A stretch of DNA of 8,547 bases from Chloroflexales bacterium (GTDB taxonomy: Bacteria > Chloroflexota > Chloroflexia > Chloroflexales > Chloroflexaceae). The notes beneath the pieces are model-generated. The model had not been told where the DNA came from. It ran no database searches and saw nothing but the letters and a program-made list of their open reading frames with translations. Below, one piece after another: positions 5,251-8,547 of this stretch (position 1 is its first letter; every line of letters starts with the position of its first letter). The position numbers were made by a program, and so were the translations under genes. Location of the stretch: the NCBI GenBank assembly GCA_013336035.1, contig JAAXUL010000294.1, positions 1 to 8,547 of the forward strand. Reading direction: 5' to 3'.

Positions 5251-8170
5251 AGCTACGTTCGGGGGGGTGCGCTGAGGTCGGGCAGGTGAGCTGCACGCTA
5301 AAGCTGTGGGCGCCCCCGGCGAGCGCCACTACTATGCCGCTGGAGGTCTCGCTCACCAGATCACCGGCGAGCGAGCCTCCGTCGGCCCAGATCACAGTAT
5401 TATTCAGCGCGATCCTGGTGATAGCGCCGTTAGAGGGGAAGATAGCTCGCCCACTCGTGCCCTCGGGGGCACTCAGCTGGAGCGCGAGCTGGCTGCAGCT
5501 GGGCGTGGTCCAGCTGACCTGGACGGCGCTGTCGCCGAGGGGCACGGCCCCGGCTGCCCGCGAGAGGCCGCTCGTCTGCGGGCGCACTGTCCAGGTTGTG
5601 GGGCCGTCGAGGCTGATGCCGAGCACGTACTGGCTCAAGAACCAGGTGGGCGAGCCGCCCCAGCCGTGGGACAGGCTAGAGGTGTAGCGGTCGATCGCCA
5701 CGAAGTTCTCCCACCAGGTTGTGGCGCCGCGCTGCACCATACGGCCGAAGTAGCGCTCGATCACGTCGACCGCCTCGCTGGTGCGGCCGGCCCGCCCGAG
5801 CCCCTCGAGGACCCAGAACATGCCATACACCTGGATGGCGGGCGTCTCGGGGGTGCCCAGGCTTGCGAGGAGCGCATCGGCGACCCGCTGTGTTTCGTCG
5901 CTGCTCGGCAGGCCATAGGCCAGGGCGATGGCCTGGGCCTGGGGTGATGGCGCGGTCTCGCGGCCTGCGACGATGGCGGCGACATACAAGCCCCTATCGG
6001 GCCTGTAGAGGTATAGATTGACCCTCTCGCGCACGGTGGCCGCTCTGGTGCTGTAGTCTCTGGCGCTATCGCTGTCGCCGACGGCGAGGGCGATAGCGGC
6101 CGCGTCAAGCAGCGTGCCATAGTATAGCGCATTGACCGCCGTCGTCTGCCCGACGCGGTCTAAGTAGCTGCTCGAGTCGATATAGGCCAGGTTGCTCGAG
6201 GCGTTGTCCGGCAGGTCGATCAGGCCCGTGCTCGGGCTCACATACTGCTCGAGGAAGCCGAGGAAGGCGCGGGTTGCGGGGTAGATCTGCTCGACGAACG
6301 CGGTGTCGCCGGTGCGGTCAAGGTAGTCGCGGGTGCTCTGCACCCAGAGCATGCCATAGTCGAGCAGATAGACCCCATCGCCGCTTGGGGCGAGGGCGTG
6401 CGCGCGGCCATTGTTCTGCATGACGGGCTCGGCCATCAGCAGCAGGCCGCGCCGCAAGAGCAGCGTGTCGCCGAAGGCCACGCTATTGACGTGGTCCTCG
6501 ACGTGGGCGTCGCCCCACCACTGGCCACGCTCGCGCCACGGGTCGGCGTAGGCGTCGCTCATGTTCGCGTAGAGCGTATCGACGCCGATCTGCCAGATCC
6601 GGTTGAGCAGGGGGCGGTCTGAGCTGAAGCTGCCCCGCAGGGTCACGGGGTAGCGCTCCTCTAGGACACGCAGGTTATCGAGGCGGACGGGGCCTGGGCC
6701 CCAGGCGGCGATCAGGATGTAGCGCCCGGCCCGTGCGTCGATCGTCGTCAGGGTGCGGGTGCTTCCATCGAGCACCCAGGAGTCGGTCTGGTTCCACTCG
6801 GGGTGGAGTGAGCCGGGGTAGGGTAGGGGGCGGGTGCCCTTCCAAAGCCGCTCGTCCCAGCCGATGTCCACCACCGCCCCGGCGGCGCCGCTCACCTCGG
6901 CGACCAGCCTCCCGTGCACGGTCCGCCCGAGGTCGAGGATAGCGTAGGCCGGCGTCTCAGCGAAGGCCAGGCTGGCGCTGGTCTGCGCGATGCGCGCGCG
7001 GGCGGATACGGGCGGGATGAGTCCTGCCAGGAGCAGGCGCCGCCCGGCGTGGGTGCCCTGGCCGAACGGGGGGCGCGCGCTGGTGATATTGCGCGTCGAG
7101 ATAGCGAAGGGCCATGGCGAGCCCGCCACGCTGAGGCCGGCCACGCTTAACTGGTGGCTGCCGGCGGGCAGCGTGCTCGAGGCGAGCCGCAGATCGGGCG
7201 GCTCGCCCTCGATGGGGTTCCAGCTGAGGGGGGCGCCATTGAGCGTGACGCCGCCCGCCGGGTCGGGTAGGTCGGGCGAGCTGAGGGCCAGGATCGACAC
7301 GAGGGTGGGGGCGCTAAGCGTGAAGCTATACGACGTGGCCCCATCGCGCCCTGGGGCTAGCTCGCCCACCCAGTAGCCGGGCATCAGGGGGCCGCTTGCA
7401 TGCACGACCAGGGGCGACTGGATCTCGCTGAGGCGGCTGATCGAGCGGGGCTGGTGAAGGGCGGCCGGCGGCTGCACCGCGATGGCTGGGCGCCAGCTGT
7501 TATCGTCGAAGGCGGGGCTTGCCCACGCGGCGGGGAGTCGGCGGAGGTCGAGCAGCTCTGATGGGCCGAGCAGGCCCCAGCTATGGACGAGGGCCGCGTC
7601 AGGGTTCCAGGCGCTGATCTGGAGCGCGCGCCACTCGCTGGGCGCCGGGGCGATCGGCGTCTGCCCGCCGAGGATACGGGCCCGCAGGTGCGGGATGGTC
7701 GACTCGGAGCGACGGTTATTCGGCGCCCACTGGACCATAACGGCGAGGAGGTGGCGGCCGGCCCCGAGCGCACCCAGGGTGAGCACATCGTACTCACGGG
7801 TTGTTCGGCTGAAGCGGGCTGGTCCACGCCCCAGGCTCGCGCCGTCGATCCAGGCCTCGTAGCGGGTGTCGGCGAAGATCTCGAGGCGCGCGGCCGGTAG
7901 TGGCTGATCGAGGGTGAAGTTGTAGCGGAAGAGGGCTACCGCGTGGCCGCCATAGACGCCGCTGGCCCAGGCTGCGGGTAGGTATCCGAAGCTGTCGTCG
8001 GCCCACACGCCTGGCAGATAGGTCAGGTAGCGTCCCACATCCTCGGCAGCATGCGTCGAGGAGGGCCCAGCCCTGAGAGGGGTCGATGTTGGCCAGGAGG
8101 AGATGGCGAAGAGCAGCAGGAGCAGAGTGAGGCTTGATAGCCCAGGTCGTCGACTCATGAAACCGCTCAT
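5249..8170 (-). CDS. Secreted GH78-type alpha-L-rhamnosidase-like six-hairpin glycosidase
   Basis: A 973-residue exported enzyme that probably removes terminal alpha-L-rhamnose (or a similar sugar) from glycans by inversion. A hydrophobic segment (13-23) and a variable stretch to about 42 look like a signal peptide. Beta-sandwich modules follow: one at about 60-170 resembling the N-terminal rhamnosidase domain (IFADTRYEAWIDG, REYDVLTLGALGAGRHLLAV), then a jelly-roll region to about 510 (ILDLGRTVHGRLVAEVSG; GWDERL). The alpha/alpha barrel covers about 515-855. DPWRERGQWWGDA (543-555) matches the family's catalytic motif, with Asp543, the likely general acid Glu547, and Asp554. TTWWENF supplies the likely general base Glu821, and SLSHGWGGSPTWFLSQYVLGI (832-852, spaced here only by position) is the usual barrel end. 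A C-terminal beta-domain (about 857-973) holds the only two cysteines (892, 963). ATG 8158 is an alternative start created by a 12-bp duplication. Specificity for rhamnose is inferred. Confidence 0.85.
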   Translation of the reverse strand: MSGFMSRRPGLSSLTLLLLLFAISSWPTSTPLRAGPSSTHAAEDVGRYLTYLPGVWADDSFGYLPAAWASGVYGGHAVALFRYNFTLDQPLPAARLEIFADTRYEAWIDGASLGRGPARFSRTTREYDVLTLGALGAGRHLLAVMVQWAPNNRRSESTIPHLRARILGGQTPIAPAPSEWRALQISAWNPDAALVHSWGLLGPSELLDLRRLPAAWASPAFDDNSWRPAIAVQPPAALHQPRSISRLSEIQSPLVVHASGPLMPGYWVGELAPGRDGATSYSFTLSAPTLVSILALSSPDLPDPAGGVTLNGAPLSWNPIEGEPPDLRLASSTLPAGSHQLSVAGLSVAGSPWPFAISTRNITSARPPFGQGTHAGRRLLLAGLIPPVSARARIAQTSASLAFAETPAYAILDLGRTVHGRLVAEVSGAAGAVVDIGWDERLWKGTRPLPYPGSLHPEWNQTDSWVLDGSTRTLTTIDARAGRYILIAAWGPGPVRLDNLRVLEERYPVTLRGSFSSDRPLLNRIWQIGVDTLYANMSDAYADPWRERGQWWGDAHVEDHVNSVAFGDTLLLRRGLLLMAEPVMQNNGRAHALAPSGDGVYLLDYGMLWVQSTRDYLDRTGDTAFVEQIYPATRAFLGFLEQYVSPSTGLIDLPDNASSNLAYIDSSSYLDRVGQTTAVNALYYGTLLDAAAIALAVGDSDSARDYSTRAATVRERVNLYLYRPDRGLYVAAIVAGRETAPSPQAQAIALAYGLPSSDETQRVADALLASLGTPETPAIQVYGMFWVLEGLGRAGRTSEAVDVIERYFGRMVQRGATTWWENFVAIDRYTSSLSHGWGGSPTWFLSQYVLGISLDGPTTWTVRPQTSGLSRAAGAVPLGDSAVQVSWTTPSCSQLALQLSAPEGTSGRAIFPSNGAITRIALNNTVIWADGGSLAGDLVSETSSGIVVALAGGAHSFSVQLTCPTSAHPPERS

Positions 8171-8177
8171 GAAACCG
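8154..8177. repeat. 12-bp tandem duplication containing the GH78-like start codon
   Basis: CTCATGAAACCG occurs twice in perfect tandem on the plus strand (8154-8165 and 8166-8177). On the coding minus strand this gives two in-frame ATG codons, at 8170 and 8158, four codons apart, each preceded by CGGTTTC. Neither has a strong ribosome binding site; the second has GAG from the first copy seven bases upstream. A 12-bp unit keeps the frame, so gain or loss would only alter the signal-peptide start. Confidence 0.9.
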
Positions 8178-8191
8178 CGGGTCTAGATCCG

Positions 8192-8212
8192 GGACAAGTG
8201 GCGGTGTCCACT
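8192..8212. promoter_or_regulatory. Two overlapping inverted repeats in the leader of the glycosidase operon
   Basis: GGACA (8192-8196) pairs with TGTCC (8205-8209), and AGTGG (8197-8201) pairs with CCACT (8208-8212). The two pairings are mutually exclusive because the right arms share bases. The element lies just downstream of the predicted start of transcription (about 8218) of the minus-strand operon, a common place for an operator or a leader RNA switch. No regulator or binding consensus is recognised. Confidence 0.3.
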
Positions 8213-8224
8213 CAGGCCGCTCTG

Positions 8225-8233
8225 ATTATAGCA
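8225..8233 (-). promoter_or_regulatory. Extended -10 promoter of the two-glycosidase operon
   Basis: On the minus strand TGCTATAAT combines the TGn extension with a perfect TATAAT hexamer (8230-8225). No convincing -35 box stands 16-18 bases upstream, as expected for an extended -10 promoter. Transcription would begin near 8218, about 48 bases before the first ATG at 8170. It faces the plus-strand promoter at 8294-8302 back to back. Confidence 0.65.
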
Positions 8234-8293
8234 CGTCGCCCCGAGCCAGCGGACCATTGATTTGCTTCATCCTGCGACAAGAAATTGCTTTTA

Positions 8294-8302
8294 TGATAAA
8301 CT
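8294..8302 (+). promoter_or_regulatory. Extended -10 promoter for the small membrane-protein gene
   Basis: TGATAAACT is a TGn extension followed by TAAACT (8297-8302), four of six bases matching TATAAT. GCGACA at 8274-8279 lies 17 bases upstream and matches four of six -35 positions. The start would be near 8309, with a leader of about 43 bases before ATG 8352. The surrounding AT-rich stretch (8256-8300) contrasts with the GC-rich flanks. Confidence 0.5.
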
Positions 8303-8337
8303 AGGGTCTGTTCAGATTCTCACGAACCCTGGTGTAC

Positions 8338-8344
8338 AAGGAGG
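8338..8344 (+). promoter_or_regulatory. Strong ribosome binding site for the gene at 8352
   Basis: AAGGAGG, a perfect Shine-Dalgarno core, is followed by seven bases and ATG at 8352. It is the best ribosome site in the window and shows that this otherwise short, truncated frame is a real gene. GTAC copies at 8334-8337 and 8344-8347 flank the core and could form a weak 4-bp stem over it. Confidence 0.8.
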
Positions 8345-8351
8345 TACGGTC

Positions 8352-8547
8352 ATGAGCTGGCGTTCATCCGGCGGCCCCCGTCCTAGCGCCCCGCCACCTA
8401 GCGCCCCAAAGCCTAGTGGTGGCCCCCCGGTCCTTGACCCTTCGCTTCAGGGCCTGATCATCGCCGCCCTTGTGGTAGGCCTCGTAGGCCTTGGCCTGAT
8501 GGCCGCCCTCGGCGGCACTCTCGGCCAGGGCGCTGCCCAGACGGCGG
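8352..8547 (+). CDS. Small proline-rich single-helix membrane protein, cut by the window end
   Basis: The frame starts at ATG 8352 behind a perfect ribosome binding site and stays open to the window end (65 residues plus one base), so the C-terminus is unknown. Residues 1-31 are polar and rich in Pro, Ser and Gly, with three five-residue units: PSAPP, PSAPK and PSGGP (11-25). Residues 34-55 are a strongly hydrophobic, Gly/Ala/Leu-rich membrane helix (LIIAALVVGLVGLGLMAAL). With only Arg4, Arg10 and Lys20 before the helix and Asp29 beside it, the N-terminus is probably cytoplasmic. No family is recognised. The gene is divergent from the glycosidase operon and shares its promoter region. It could be a membrane anchor at the head of a larger protein. 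Confidence 0.75.
   Translation, partial: MSWRSSGGPRPSAPPPSAPKPSGGPPVLDPSLQGLIIAALVVGLVGLGLMAALGGTLGQGAAQTA
8382..8426 (+). repeat. Three 15-bp tandem units coding a PSxxx repeat
   Basis: Units begin at 8382, 8397 and 8412. The first two share the 11 bases CCTAGCGCCCC exactly; the third begins CCTAG and then diverges. Each unit is five codons, so copy-number change would not break the reading frame. They code PSAPP, PSAPK and PSGGP in the proline-rich tail ahead of the membrane helix. Confidence 0.8.

Noticed and set aside
4455..5252. A 265-codon open frame on the plus strand
   Set aside because: It lies wholly antisense to the GH-A glycosidase, which has a signal peptide and catalytic motifs. 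Its translation is rich in Arg, Gly, Pro and His with no recognisable motif, as expected from a GC-rich opposite strand.
5261..5267. Run of seven G (C on the coding strand) near the end of the GH78-like gene
   Set aside because: I considered phase variation by slippage, but the run lies a few codons from the stop and would change only the last residues, so a functional switch is unlikely.
5306..5947. A 213-codon open frame on the plus strand
   Set aside because: It is antisense to the conserved barrel and C-terminal region of the GH78-like enzyme and shows no domain or ribosome site.
1..8547. CRISPR array, insertion sequence or phage remnants
   Set aside because: No regularly spaced repeats, terminal inverted repeats, transposase motifs or target-site duplications were seen. 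The only tandem repeats are the 12-bp and 15-bp units reported.

Overview
The window is GC-rich bacterial DNA with five genes: the end of dnaB, a multi-pass membrane glycosyltransferase, a two-gene operon of secreted glycoside hydrolases on the opposite strand, and the start of a small membrane-protein gene. The protein style suggests a Chloroflexota bacterium, perhaps class Chloroflexia (Roseiflexus/Kouleothrix-like). The clues are a GT87-type enzyme with an extra N-terminal beta-domain carrying a 'DPRQLGV' signature, and secreted enzymes with a 'TYLPxV' stretch just after the signal peptide. The taxonomic call is inference from remembered family style, not a database result.

Layout. Bases 1-1293 (+) hold a 5'-truncated replicative helicase DnaB. 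Bases 1294-1508 hold no gene: first a cluster of GC-rich hairpins (about 1320-1375), then an extended -10 promoter with a palindrome at the predicted start point. Bases 1509-3740 (+) encode a 743-residue GT87/DUF2029-like polyprenol-phosphate-dependent glycosyltransferase. A short convergent gap (3741-3821) with one perfect 6-bp hairpin separates it from the minus-strand operon. That operon is transcribed from about 8218 down to 3822: a 973-residue GH78-type (alpha-L-rhamnosidase-like) six-hairpin glycosidase (8170-5249), then a 470-residue clan GH-A glycosidase (5234-3822). The first gene's stop codon overlaps the second gene's ribosome binding site. Bases 8171-8351 form a divergent promoter region. 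Bases 8352-8547 (+) start a proline-rich, single-helix membrane protein that runs off the window.

How they may work together. The GT87 protein would add sugars to a lipid-linked or surface glycan from the outer face of the membrane. The two exported glycosidases would trim or degrade rhamnose-containing or related glycans outside the cytoplasm. Making and cutting surface polysaccharide side by side is a reasonable reading, but the glycosyltransferase and the hydrolase operon are convergent and so not co-transcribed. dnaB is a housekeeping gene at the edge and is probably unrelated. I see no CRISPR array, transposon, tRNA, rRNA or phage gene.
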